Source: JBKJZO01 sp046715235 (GTDB lineage Bacteria > Actinomycetota > Actinomycetes > BP-191). From it: 13,187 nt of DNA. Under the pieces are notes generated by a model. It worked only from the letters and a program-made list of their open reading frames with translations, was not told the DNA's origin and did no database searches. Position numbers and translations under genes: made by a program. Shown here piece after piece: positions 7,054 to 13,172 of the stretch (positions are counted from its first letter, which is position 1; each line of letters opens with the position of its first letter). The stretch spans positions 1 to 13,187 of the forward strand of contig JBKJZO010000158.1 in NCBI GenBank assembly GCA_046715235.1, read 5' to 3'.

Positions 7054-7461
7054 CTAAGCGGTGTCGACCTCGGCCCAGATCGACTTCCCTACGGGGGTAT
7101 CGCCGACACCCCAGCGGCGGCTGATCGAGGCGATGATGCCCATGCCACGGCCGGACTCCGCGTCGTCCGCCGTTGGCGGCCCGGCGTCGAACGGCACCGC
7201 GCCGTCGGTGACGGTGAGGAGCACAAACGACCTGTGCGACTCGACGGACAGGGTCAACGGCGTGCGGGCATGCCTGATCACGTTCGAAACCATCTCGCTG
7301 GCTAGCAGCAACAGGTCCTGCAGGATCTCGGCGCCGACCCGGTCCTCCAGCGCCATGCGCACGAAAGCGCGCGCCTCACGGGCACTTGTGGGGTCACCCG
7401 CGAGGCCGATCTCGCCCCGCCAACTCGAGGGCACGGAAAGGTTGGGCGAGTACGCATTCAC
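7054..7461 (-). CDS. RsbW-like ATP-binding protein (HATPase_c_2, anti-sigma/serine kinase type)
   Basis: This 135-residue protein is a stand-alone GHKL ATPase domain of the RsbW/SpoIIAB class. Such proteins bind a sigma factor or phosphorylate an anti-sigma antagonist. The N-box is ASEMVSNVIRHA (54-65, with Glu56 and Asn60), the G1 box VTDGAVPF (84-91), and the G2 box SGRGMGIIASIS (103-114). The N-terminal 20 residues include SSWRGEIGL, as in many actinobacterial members. GTG at 7461 is used, with GGGGG upstream. No STAS antagonist, PP2C phosphatase or SigB/SigF gene lies in the window, so the partner must be encoded elsewhere. It is embedded between nfu and the Cys/His protein gene. Actinobacteria carry many paralogues, so a specific target cannot be named. 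Confidence 0.87.
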   Translation of the reverse strand: MNAYSPNLSVPSSWRGEIGLAGDPTSAREARAFVRMALEDRVGAEILQDLLLLASEMVSNVIRHARTPLTLSVESHRSFVLLTVTDGAVPFDAGPPTADDAESGRGMGIIASISRRWGVGDTPVGKSIWAEVDTA

Positions 7462-7505
7462 CGCGCCAGCCCCCGTCGATCAGGCATTGGTCCGTTCGGG
7501 CGCTC

Positions 7506-7531
7506 ATCCCCCACCGCGGCGGGCGGTAAAC
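7506..7531 (-). promoter_or_regulatory. Candidate SigB/SigF-type promoter before the RsbW-like gene
   Basis: The minus strand reads GTTT (7531-7528), 16 nt, then GGGGAT (7511-7506). Actinobacterial SigB/SigF promoters follow GTTT-N14-18-GGGTAT/C, so this misses one base of the -10. It lies in the only sizeable gap (73 nt) of the minus-strand chain, about 45 nt before the GTG. The match is short and could be chance, but an anti-sigma-type gene under its own class of sigma is a known arrangement. Confidence 0.3.
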
Positions 7532-7534
7532 GCC

Positions 7535-7771
7535 TCACACGGCGACGACGGCACCGACAGCGGGCACCCTGGCGCGGACGATCCGCTCGATACCAGCCCG
7601 CAGCGTGACCTGCTGCATCGAGCAGTCAGCGCAACTTCCGCTGAGCCGCACCCGGACCTCGCTGCCTTCGACGTCGACAACCTCGACATTGCCGTCTCCG
7701 TGGAGGAAAGGGCGGATTTCGTCGAGTGCGCGCTCGATCGCCGCCCGGTCGATGACGGCCGTCTCTGTCAT
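7535..7771 (-). CDS. Nfu-type iron-sulfur scaffold (NifU C-terminal domain)
   Basis: At 78 residues this is a free-standing NifU C-terminal (Nfu) domain, which assembles and passes on [4Fe-4S] clusters as a dimer using a CxxC motif. The signature SGSCADCSMQQVTLRAGIER (44-63) carries Cys47 and Cys50. The N-terminal half, IERALDEIRPFLHGDGNVEV (12-31), matches the family pattern LdxiRPxLxxDGG, although here the usual second Gly is Asn. No A-type or IscU-type domain is fused. ATG at 7771 has only a weak GAGCAG in front and follows the TIGR02588-type gene by 23 nt. Recipients of the cluster are unknown. Confidence 0.9.
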   Translation of the reverse strand: MTETAVIDRAAIERALDEIRPFLHGDGNVEVVDVEGSEVRVRLSGSCADCSMQQVTLRAGIERIVRARVPAVGAVVAV

Positions 7772-7794
7772 CTGCTCATCGTACGGTCGGGCGC

Positions 7795-8202
7795 TCAGGG
7801 CTTGACGTAGCTGGCAGCCCGGACGATGAGCTCCCCACTCGCGGGATTTTCGCTGAAGACGAAGACGACCTGCTCGGATTCGCCTCCCGCGAGGAAATCG
7901 ATGGTCTGGTCGCCGTCTTCGACAATCTCGCCGGCGCGCTCGATCTCGGCGATAACCTGGACTCCTTCGGCGGTGCGATCACCGGAGTTGGTGACCGTTG
8001 CCGTGACGTAGAACTGCTCTCCCGCGCGGCGCGGCGGACCGACGCGCTCGACCTCCAGCGTGGCCGGTCTCCCCTCATCGCCCACCCACTCGAACGCCAC
8101 CGCTCCCGCGATGAACAACAGCACGGCTGAGGCGATGCCGAATGCCACCCACTCGGCCGACGACCGGGCCGCCCATCCGGACCCAGCTCGCTTCTCGCTC
8201 AT
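7795..8202 (-). CDS. TIGR02588-type single-pass membrane protein
   Basis: The 135-residue protein has a short cytoplasmic N-terminus, one transmembrane helix (about 17-39) and an extracytoplasmic beta-sandwich-like domain. That domain contains FYVTATVTNSGDRTAEGVQV (64-83), like the CARDB/DUF11-type folds that read as VxVxNxG. The combination with the gene before it matches the TIGR02588/TIGR02587 pair found in scattered bacteria; the function of both is unknown. ATG at 8202 is supported by GGGGAGG (8217-8211) eight nt upstream and by a 4-nt ATGA overlap with the partner's stop. The longer in-frame reading to 8280 is not supported. It probably forms a complex with the multispanning partner (inference from coupling). 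Confidence 0.82.
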   Translation of the reverse strand: MSEKRAGSGWAARSSAEWVAFGIASAVLLFIAGAVAFEWVGDEGRPATLEVERVGPPRRAGEQFYVTATVTNSGDRTAEGVQVIAEIERAGEIVEDGDQTIDFLAGGESEQVVFVFSENPASGELIVRAASYVKP

Positions 8203-9053
8203 ACCGCCAGCCTCCCCGCTGCTCCGCCGACTGCGCCCGGAAGGCCGAGCAGCAGGATCTCGGGGCCCCACAGCTGCCATGACTCCGACAGGTTGATGCG
8301 CTGGAACGCGACCAGCAGCGCTGCGCAGACGAACAGCGCGACGACGTACGCCGCGATCGTTTCCGTGAAGGGGTGCTGCAGCACGCCGCGCTGCTGCCGC
8401 CGCTGCTCCTGCTTGGCAAAACCGCTCACAAACACCACGCAGTACGACGCCAGGATGGACGCTGCGATGACCACGAGGAGCCAGCCAGGGGTCGAGACGG
8501 CCGCGAGCATAGGGATCTCGTCGGTCGTCGCAATCGTCGAGGCCACGAACACTGTGCCGAGCGCGCTAGCACCGAGATCGACGACCGTGCCCATCAGCTC
8601 GCTCTCGCCGGGCGGCGCGTCGTCCTCGCCTGAGCTGTCGGACGCGCCCTTGAAGAACGACGCAGCCAGAGCCACACCGATCGATGCAGTGAAGGCGTGG
8701 TAGATAACCTTGCCGAGCACCTCCGCTGCGGGGTCACCGAATGAGATCTCCTGTATGACGGCGAGAACAAGGGCACTCACGGCGAGACCCATGGCGACGG
8801 CTTCGACGGCGTCCATCAGCGTCTCGCGCATCGTGACATCAGGGTTGTCGCGGAAACCGGCGAGATGGGTGAGCACGGCGCAGCTTGCGAACGTGACCGC
8901 GAGGATGAGCGCCATCTGCCGGGCCGAGGTGTGGGCGCCGACCCACCACACCTCCATCGTGTAGAGCAGCGGTATGCCGAACATCAGGCCGCCGGAGAAC
9001 GCCCGCGCCTGGTCGCGCAGCTCGTCCCGCCAGCCGTGCGCCGAAGCCGCCAC
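8199..9053 (-). CDS. TIGR02587-type polytopic membrane protein (DUF2391-like)
   Basis: This is an integral membrane protein of 284 residues with about seven hydrophobic helices. It has the family-like N-terminus RDQARAFSGGLMFGIPLLYTMEVWW, positions 14-38, and a charged loop with SSGEDDAPPGESE in the middle (about 163-175). Other conserved-looking parts are DEIPMLAA (about 207-214) with acidic residues inside or at the edge of helices, and RINLSESW near the C-terminus. The function is not known. The GTG at 9053 directly follows the corA stop TAG, and the ribosome site is weak, so translation may depend on the upstream gene. Acidic residues in membrane segments and the position behind corA would fit a transport or ion-linked role, but that is inference. 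Confidence 0.85.
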   Translation of the reverse strand: MAASAHGWRDELRDQARAFSGGLMFGIPLLYTMEVWWVGAHTSARQMALILAVTFASCAVLTHLAGFRDNPDVTMRETLMDAVEAVAMGLAVSALVLAVIQEISFGDPAAEVLGKVIYHAFTASIGVALAASFFKGASDSSGEDDAPPGESELMGTVVDLGASALGTVFVASTIATTDEIPMLAAVSTPGWLLVVIAASILASYCVVFVSGFAKQEQRRQQRGVLQHPFTETIAAYVVALFVCAALLVAFQRINLSESWQLWGPEILLLGLPGAVGGAAGRLAV

Positions 9054-10025
9054 CTACAGCCAGCCGTTGCGCTTGAACGAGCGGTAGAGGATCGAGCACG
9101 CCCCCGCCATCAGCGCCAGCGCGAACGGATAGCCGTACTGCCACCCGAGCTCGGGCATGTGGTCGAAGTTCATGCCGTAGAGGCCGGCAATCATCGTCGG
9201 TACGGCGACGATCGCTACCCAGGCGGAGATCTTGCGCATGTCTTCGTTCTGCCTGATGCCCACCTCCGCGAGGTTGGCGCTCAGCGCGCTCCCGAGCAGT
9301 TGGTCGAGCGAGCGCAGATGGTCGATGACCCGCTCCAGGTGATCCTGCACGTCGCGGAAGTAGTGGCTTGCCTCCGGATGGATCGGGGTCGCGGTATTGG
9401 ACATCATTTCCTCGACGGCCTCGAGCAACGGGCCGGCCGCTCGCTGGAACTCGATCACCTCACGCTTGAGGCGGTAGATGGTGGGGCCCTGGTTCGCGCG
9501 GATGCCGGAGAAGACGGCCTGTTCGACCAGGTCTACCTGCTCGACCAGTGCCCGCAGCACGAGGCCGTAGTCGTCGACGACCTGGTCGAGGATGGCGTAG
9601 ATGACCGCACTGGGACCACAGCGCAAGAGATCCGGGCGGTCCTCGAGCCGCAGTCGGACGTCGTGCAACGCCCTGGTCTCGCCGTGCCGAACGGACACGA
9701 TGAAGTCGCCGCTGATGAAGATGACGACCTGACCGAGCTCGACCATCTCGCCGTCGCTGTAGCTGGCCGGCTTGAGCACCAGGAACGTGACGTCGCCGTA
9801 GCTCTCGAACTTCGGCCGCTGATGGGCGTGCATCGCGTCCTCAACGGCTAGCGCCGGCAGCTTGAACTCCTCGACGACCGCGTCGAACTCCGCGGCCGAC
9901 GGCTCATGCAACCCGATCCACACGAAAGCGTCGAGTTCGGATCGGGCTGCTTCGAGGGCGTCCTCCAGGTCGAGGACGCCGGGAACGCGCTTGCCATCGC
10001 GGTAGACGGCGCAGTCGACTATCAC
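9054..10025 (-). CDS. corA: CorA-family magnesium/cobalt transporter
   Basis: CorA forms a pentameric inner-membrane channel for Mg2+ (also Co2+ and Ni2+). The 323-residue protein has the alpha/beta cytoplasmic domain (about 1-150), the long stalk helix (about 150-265), TM1 (267-283) and the essential YGMNF signature (283-287). The periplasmic loop is DHMPELGWQYGYP, followed by TM2 (298-315) and a short basic tail ending KRNGWL, as in many family members. GTG at 10025 is three nt after the murA stop, with GGGATG in the end of murA as ribosome site. The next gene starts immediately after its stop. Magnesium is the default substrate; zinc or cobalt use cannot be excluded from sequence. Confidence 0.93.
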   Translation of the reverse strand: MIVDCAVYRDGKRVPGVLDLEDALEAARSELDAFVWIGLHEPSAAEFDAVVEEFKLPALAVEDAMHAHQRPKFESYGDVTFLVLKPASYSDGEMVELGQVVIFISGDFIVSVRHGETRALHDVRLRLEDRPDLLRCGPSAVIYAILDQVVDDYGLVLRALVEQVDLVEQAVFSGIRANQGPTIYRLKREVIEFQRAAGPLLEAVEEMMSNTATPIHPEASHYFRDVQDHLERVIDHLRSLDQLLGSALSANLAEVGIRQNEDMRKISAWVAIVAVPTMIAGLYGMNFDHMPELGWQYGYPFALALMAGACSILYRSFKRNGWL

Positions 10026-10028
10026 CCG

Positions 10029-11315
10029 CTACATCCCGTCGAATCCGCGCTCGGCCTGCACCCGCTCGACCTGCGCACCCAGCCCCTGCAGCTGCTCGGC
10101 GAACCCCGCGTAGCCACGGTCGACGTGCCAGCCGTCGTAGACCTCGGTGACGCCTTCGGCGACCAGTCCGGCGAGCACCAACCCCGCGCCGGCGCGGATG
10201 TCGGTGGCGCGCACTGGTGCTCCGGAAAGGCGTTCCCGGCCGCGGACGACGGCGTGATGGCCGTCCGCGCGCACCGAGGCGCCGAGACGCACCAACTCGT
10301 CGATGAACATGAACCGGCCCTCGAACACGTTCTCGGTGACGAAGGCTGCGCCCTCGCTCACCGAGGCGAGCGCGATCGCGAGGGGCTGCAGGTCGGTCGG
10401 GAAGCCCGGGTACGGCAGCGTCACGACGTCGACCGAGCGCGGCCGGCCGTCCATGCGGACGCGGAAGCCATCAGGGACGAGTTCGACGGTGGCGCCGGCC
10501 TGCGTCAGCTTGTCGAGCGCGATCTCGAGGTGCTCGGCGCGGGCATTGCGCACTGTCACGTCGCCCTGGGTCATGACGGCGCCGATCGCGAACGTGCCGG
10601 CGACGATGCGGTCGGGCACTGTGCAGTGCGTTGTGGGGCGCAGCGAGTCGACGCCCTCGACGGTGAGCGTCGACGTACCGACGCCGTCGATCAACGCGCC
10701 CATCTGAACGAGCATGTCGCACAGGTCGACGATCTCGGGTTCGCGAGCAGCGTTGTCGATGACCGTCACGCCGTGGGCGAGCACGGCGGCCATCAGGATG
10801 TTCTCGGTCGCCCCGACGCTCGGGAAATCGAGCCAGATCGATGCGCCGGACAGCTTGCTCGCCGACGCCACGAGGTAGCCGTGCTCGCTGTGGATCGTGG
10901 CACCGAGGCGCTGGAGGCCGTTCATGTGCAGGTCGAGCGCGCGGGAGCCGATCGCATCACCGCCCGGGACCGCCACCCGCGCCCGCCCGCAGCGAGCCAG
11001 CAGGGGGCCGAGCACGCAGATCGACCCGCGGATCCGGCGTACATGCTCGTAGCCCGCTTCGTGCTGTAACTGAGCAGGCACCGTGATCGACACAGATGGC
11101 GCGTGGCCCTCGATCTGCGCGCCGAGCCCGCGCAGGACCTCGCCCATGATCGGGACGTCGAGGATGTCCGGTACGTCGGTGAGCACCGTCGTGCCCTCAG
11201 CGAGCAGCGTCGCCGCCATCACCTTGAGGACGGAGTTCTTAGCGCCGGTGATCCTGACCTCGCCGACAAGCGGTGTGCCACCAGTGATACGGAAGCGTTC
11301 GTCCACGTCGCGCAT
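10029..11315 (-). CDS. murA: UDP-N-acetylglucosamine 1-carboxyvinyltransferase, Asp-type active site
   Basis: MurA transfers enolpyruvate from PEP to UDP-GlcNAc, the first committed step of peptidoglycan synthesis, in the cytoplasm. The 428-residue protein is the inside-out alpha/beta barrel with Lys26-Asn27 in GAKNSVLK, the RRIRGSICVLGPLLARCG segment (93-110), Asp308 in FPTDLQ, Arg334 in EGRFMFIDEL, and Asp399-Arg400 near the C-terminus. The loop residue that is Cys115 in E. coli is Asp120 here (PGGDAIGSR). Enzymes of this type, such as that of M. tuberculosis, are active but not alkylated by fosfomycin. ATG at 11315 gives the family N-terminus; the in-frame extension to 11594 would cross the divergent gene. 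Adjacency to a cobalamin adenosyltransferase gene is also seen in mycobacteria. It heads the minus-strand chain. Confidence 0.96.
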   Translation of the reverse strand: MRDVDERFRITGGTPLVGEVRITGAKNSVLKVMAATLLAEGTTVLTDVPDILDVPIMGEVLRGLGAQIEGHAPSVSITVPAQLQHEAGYEHVRRIRGSICVLGPLLARCGRARVAVPGGDAIGSRALDLHMNGLQRLGATIHSEHGYLVASASKLSGASIWLDFPSVGATENILMAAVLAHGVTVIDNAAREPEIVDLCDMLVQMGALIDGVGTSTLTVEGVDSLRPTTHCTVPDRIVAGTFAIGAVMTQGDVTVRNARAEHLEIALDKLTQAGATVELVPDGFRVRMDGRPRSVDVVTLPYPGFPTDLQPLAIALASVSEGAAFVTENVFEGRFMFIDELVRLGASVRADGHHAVVRGRERLSGAPVRATDIRAGAGLVLAGLVAEGVTEVYDGWHVDRGYAGFAEQLQGLGAQVERVQAERGFDGM

Positions 11316-11357
11316 CGTAATCTCTGACGACCGGAACCAGACGCTCAGGGAGGCGCG
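11316..11357. promoter_or_regulatory. 42-nt divergent spacer between murA and the sigma-R2/GerMN gene
   Basis: Only 42 nt separate the two starts, so promoters must overlap each other or lie in the opposite coding region. AGGGAGG (11347-11353), four nt before the GTG at 11358, is a strong ribosome site for the plus-strand gene. The murA side shows only AGAGATTACG before its ATG. No clear promoter boxes are visible. Confidence 0.5.
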
Positions 11358-12587
11358 GTGAACCCGCAGGAACGCGAGGCGTTCCGCGAGTACGTCGTCG
11401 AGCACGCCTCCGAGTTGCGGCGCACGGCGTACCAGCTCACGAGCAACCGCGCCGACGCGGAGGATCTGCTGCAGACGACGCTCGCGAAGACCGCGCTGGC
11501 GTGGGGCCGGATCCGAGAGCGCGAGAGCGTCGACGCGTACCTGCGCCGAGTCCTCGAAGACACGCATAAAAGGGGCCGCCGTAGAGGCCGGCACGCCACC
11601 GCCACCTCGCCCGCAGGCGATCTCGTGGCCGGTGCCGAGTCACGCGCGCACGCCATCCAGCGCCGGCGTACTGCAATGGCCGCTACGGCAGCCGTAGGCG
11701 CCGTCGTAGCGATCGCGCTCGTCGCCCCGCAGATGCGAGCGGGCGACGGCAAGCCGGGGCAGGTATTCACCCCCGCAGCGTCAGCGCCTCCCGCGGGGAC
11801 GGGTACGACGCCCGCTGCGACCACGGCCCCGGCACGGGCGTCTGCGACTCCAGGGGCCGCCCTGGCCGTCTACTACCTCCACGACACCGGCAAGCAGATC
11901 GCGCTGTCGCGGGAATTCAGGAAGTCGCCCTCCCCGGAGCGGATCAAGACCGCCGTCGAGCTCATGATTGCGGGGCCGGCCGACCCGGACTACACGACCC
12001 TCTGGCCCGAGGCGACCACCGTTCGCTCCGTCGAGACCAAGGGCGAGGTCGCGACAGTCGATTTCACCGCGGCCGCGCTGGTGGGGCGCGGTGGGTCCGC
12101 GGCAGCGTGCCGGTCTTTGCAACAACTCGTTTGGACCGTCACCGGCACGGACAACTCCGTCAAACGCGTCCACGTCACGATCGATGGGCGCAGCGCCGGG
12201 ATCGTGTCGCAGTGGTGGGGCGTGGAATGCGGCCACGACGTGCCGATGGCACGGCATACCCCGTCGTTCGAGGTACTGACGCCGGTAGAGATCTCGTCGC
12301 ACAACGAAGGCGACACCATCCGCGGCACCCGGTTCACGTTCGGCGGCGAGGCGACTGTGTTCGAAGCAACGGTCTCGTGGTCCGTCGTCGACGCCACCGG
12401 CAAGACGCTGCTCGCGGGTTTCGACACCGCGACCAAGGGCGCGCCTGATCGCGGCCTGTGGCAGGCGAACGTCGTGCTGCCCGGCGTCAAGGTCGGCCAG
12501 CAGCTGGAGCTGCGTGCGTGGGAGTCGTCGGCGAAAGATGGCAGCGTGTCGAACCTCGACACGAAGCGGGTCGTCATCGGCCGCTAG
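11358..12587 (+). CDS. Membrane-anchored fusion: partial sigma-70 region 2, TM helix, GerMN and Gmad2 domains
   Basis: The 409-residue protein has four parts. Residues 7-78 match sigma-70 region 2 of the SigE-like ECF group: RRTAYQLTSNRADAEDLLQT (21-40) covers regions 2.1-2.2, the core-polymerase-binding part, and AYLRRVLEDTHKRGRRR (60-76) stands where region 2.4 should be, without its aromatic residues. Region 4 is absent. After a basic linker comes a helix (about 106-125), then a Pro/Ala/Thr-rich spacer (135-167). A GerMN-type domain follows (about 168-290, with VYYLHD, VELMIAGP and VATVDFTAAAL), then a Gmad2 immunoglobulin-like domain (303-407, with FEVLTPVEISS, VSWSVVD and RAWESSAKDGS). 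The only cysteines, Cys251 and Cys291, could form an extracytoplasmic disulfide. The predicted topology puts the sigma part inside and GerMN-Gmad2 outside. GTG at 11358 is fixed by AGGGAGG. Function unknown; gene and domain calls are solid, the sigma call somewhat less. Confidence 0.86.
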   Translation: MNPQEREAFREYVVEHASELRRTAYQLTSNRADAEDLLQTTLAKTALAWGRIRERESVDAYLRRVLEDTHKRGRRRGRHATATSPAGDLVAGAESRAHAIQRRRTAMAATAAVGAVVAIALVAPQMRAGDGKPGQVFTPAASAPPAGTGTTPAATTAPARASATPGAALAVYYLHDTGKQIALSREFRKSPSPERIKTAVELMIAGPADPDYTTLWPEATTVRSVETKGEVATVDFTAAALVGRGGSAAACRSLQQLVWTVTGTDNSVKRVHVTIDGRSAGIVSQWWGVECGHDVPMARHTPSFEVLTPVEISSHNEGDTIRGTRFTFGGEATVFEATVSWSVVDATGKTLLAGFDTATKGAPDRGLWQANVVLPGVKVGQQLELRAWESSAKDGSVSNLDTKRVVIGR

Positions 12588-12590
12588 GAA

Positions 12591-12596
12591 TACTCT
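12591..12596 (+). promoter_or_regulatory. Candidate -10 (TACTCT) for a leaderless adenosyltransferase transcript
   Basis: TACTCT fits the actinobacterial TANNNT -10 and ends six nt before the ATG at 12603, which would place the transcription start on the A of ATG. Leaderless messages are common in actinobacteria. The ribosome site before this gene is poor, which fits. There is no convincing -35. Confidence 0.3.
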
Positions 12597-12602
12597 GGGC
12601 GA

Positions 12603-13172
12603 ATGGCTGTCCACCTCACCCGCATCTATACGCGTACCGGCGACGACGGTTCGACAGGTCTCGGCGACTTCAGCCGCGTCCCCAAGACCGATCCGAGGCT
12701 CGCGGCGTACGCCGACGTCGAGGAGACCAACGCGGCTATAGGTGCCGCGCTCGCCCTCGGTGCACTGGACGAGACGGTCACGCAGGACCTCTCCCGGATC
12801 CAGAACGAGCTCTTCGACGTCGGTGCCGACTTGTGCGTCCCGATCAGTGCCGAGACCGCCGACCGGCTGCGGATCAGCGATGAGTGCGTCGACCGGTTGG
12901 AGCAGGCCTGCGACCGCCACAACGAGGGCCTGGCGCCGCTGACGAGCTTCATCCTGCCCGGCGGCAGCCCCGGCGCGGCTCTGCTCCATGTGGCGCGCAC
13001 GGTGGCGCGCAGGGCGGAGCGTTCGGTCTGGCTGTTGCTGGAGGCTGATCCTGAGCGGACCAACGTTCTCACCGCGAAGTATCTGAACCGGCTTTCCGAC
13101 CTGTTGTTCATCCTCTGCCGGGTCGCGAACGACGCCGGACACGCAGATGTGCTGTGGAGGCCAGGGGGTTGA
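12603..13172 (+). CDS. PduO-type cob(I)alamin adenosyltransferase
   Basis: This enzyme adds the adenosyl group of ATP to cob(I)alamin, making adenosylcobalamin and delivering it to enzymes such as methylmalonyl-CoA mutase. The 189-residue protein is a complete PduO-type (MMAB) domain: ATP-binding N-terminus YTRTGDDGSTGLGD (9-22), FILPGGS (116-122), the Arg/Glu helix VARRAERSVW (134-143) and YLNRLSDLLFILCR (160-173), all expected nucleotide and corrin contacts. ATG at 12603 lies 15 nt after the fusion gene's stop. The TGA falls in the loop of a strong hairpin. It supplies the cofactor for the pathway to which mce and meaB, about 10 kb to the left, also belong. The adenosyltransferase-murA pair also occurs in mycobacteria, without the fusion gene in between as far as I recall. 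Confidence 0.94.
   Translation: MAVHLTRIYTRTGDDGSTGLGDFSRVPKTDPRLAAYADVEETNAAIGAALALGALDETVTQDLSRIQNELFDVGADLCVPISAETADRLRISDECVDRLEQACDRHNEGLAPLTSFILPGGSPGAALLHVARTVARRAERSVWLLLEADPERTNVLTAKYLNRLSDLLFILCRVANDAGHADVLWRPGG

Noticed and set aside
7496..7797. 11-nt direct repeats TCGGGCGCTCA flanking the nfu gene (7496-7506 and 7787-7797)
   Set aside because: Short and GC-rich, one copy includes the stop codon of the gene before nfu; no transposase or other sign of insertion, so chance is sufficient.
9906..11069. 387-codon plus-strand ORF opposite corA and murA
   Set aside because: Antisense shadow of murA, rich in Asp, His and Arg; no recognisable motif.
11333..11338. GGAACC as an ECF -35 box before the fusion gene
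   Set aside because: A -10 at the proper distance would fall on the ribosome site and start codon, leaving no room for a leader.
11316..11594. N-terminal extension of murA by 93 codons
   Set aside because: Would cross the divergent fusion gene and add residues absent from MurA; the ATG at 11315 gives the usual N-terminus and length.
11560..11680. A frameshift hiding sigma region 4 in the fusion gene
   Set aside because: The linker between region 2 and the transmembrane helix is only about 30 residues, codon bias is continuous, and no helix-turn-helix appears in the other two plus frames; a deletion/fusion fits better.
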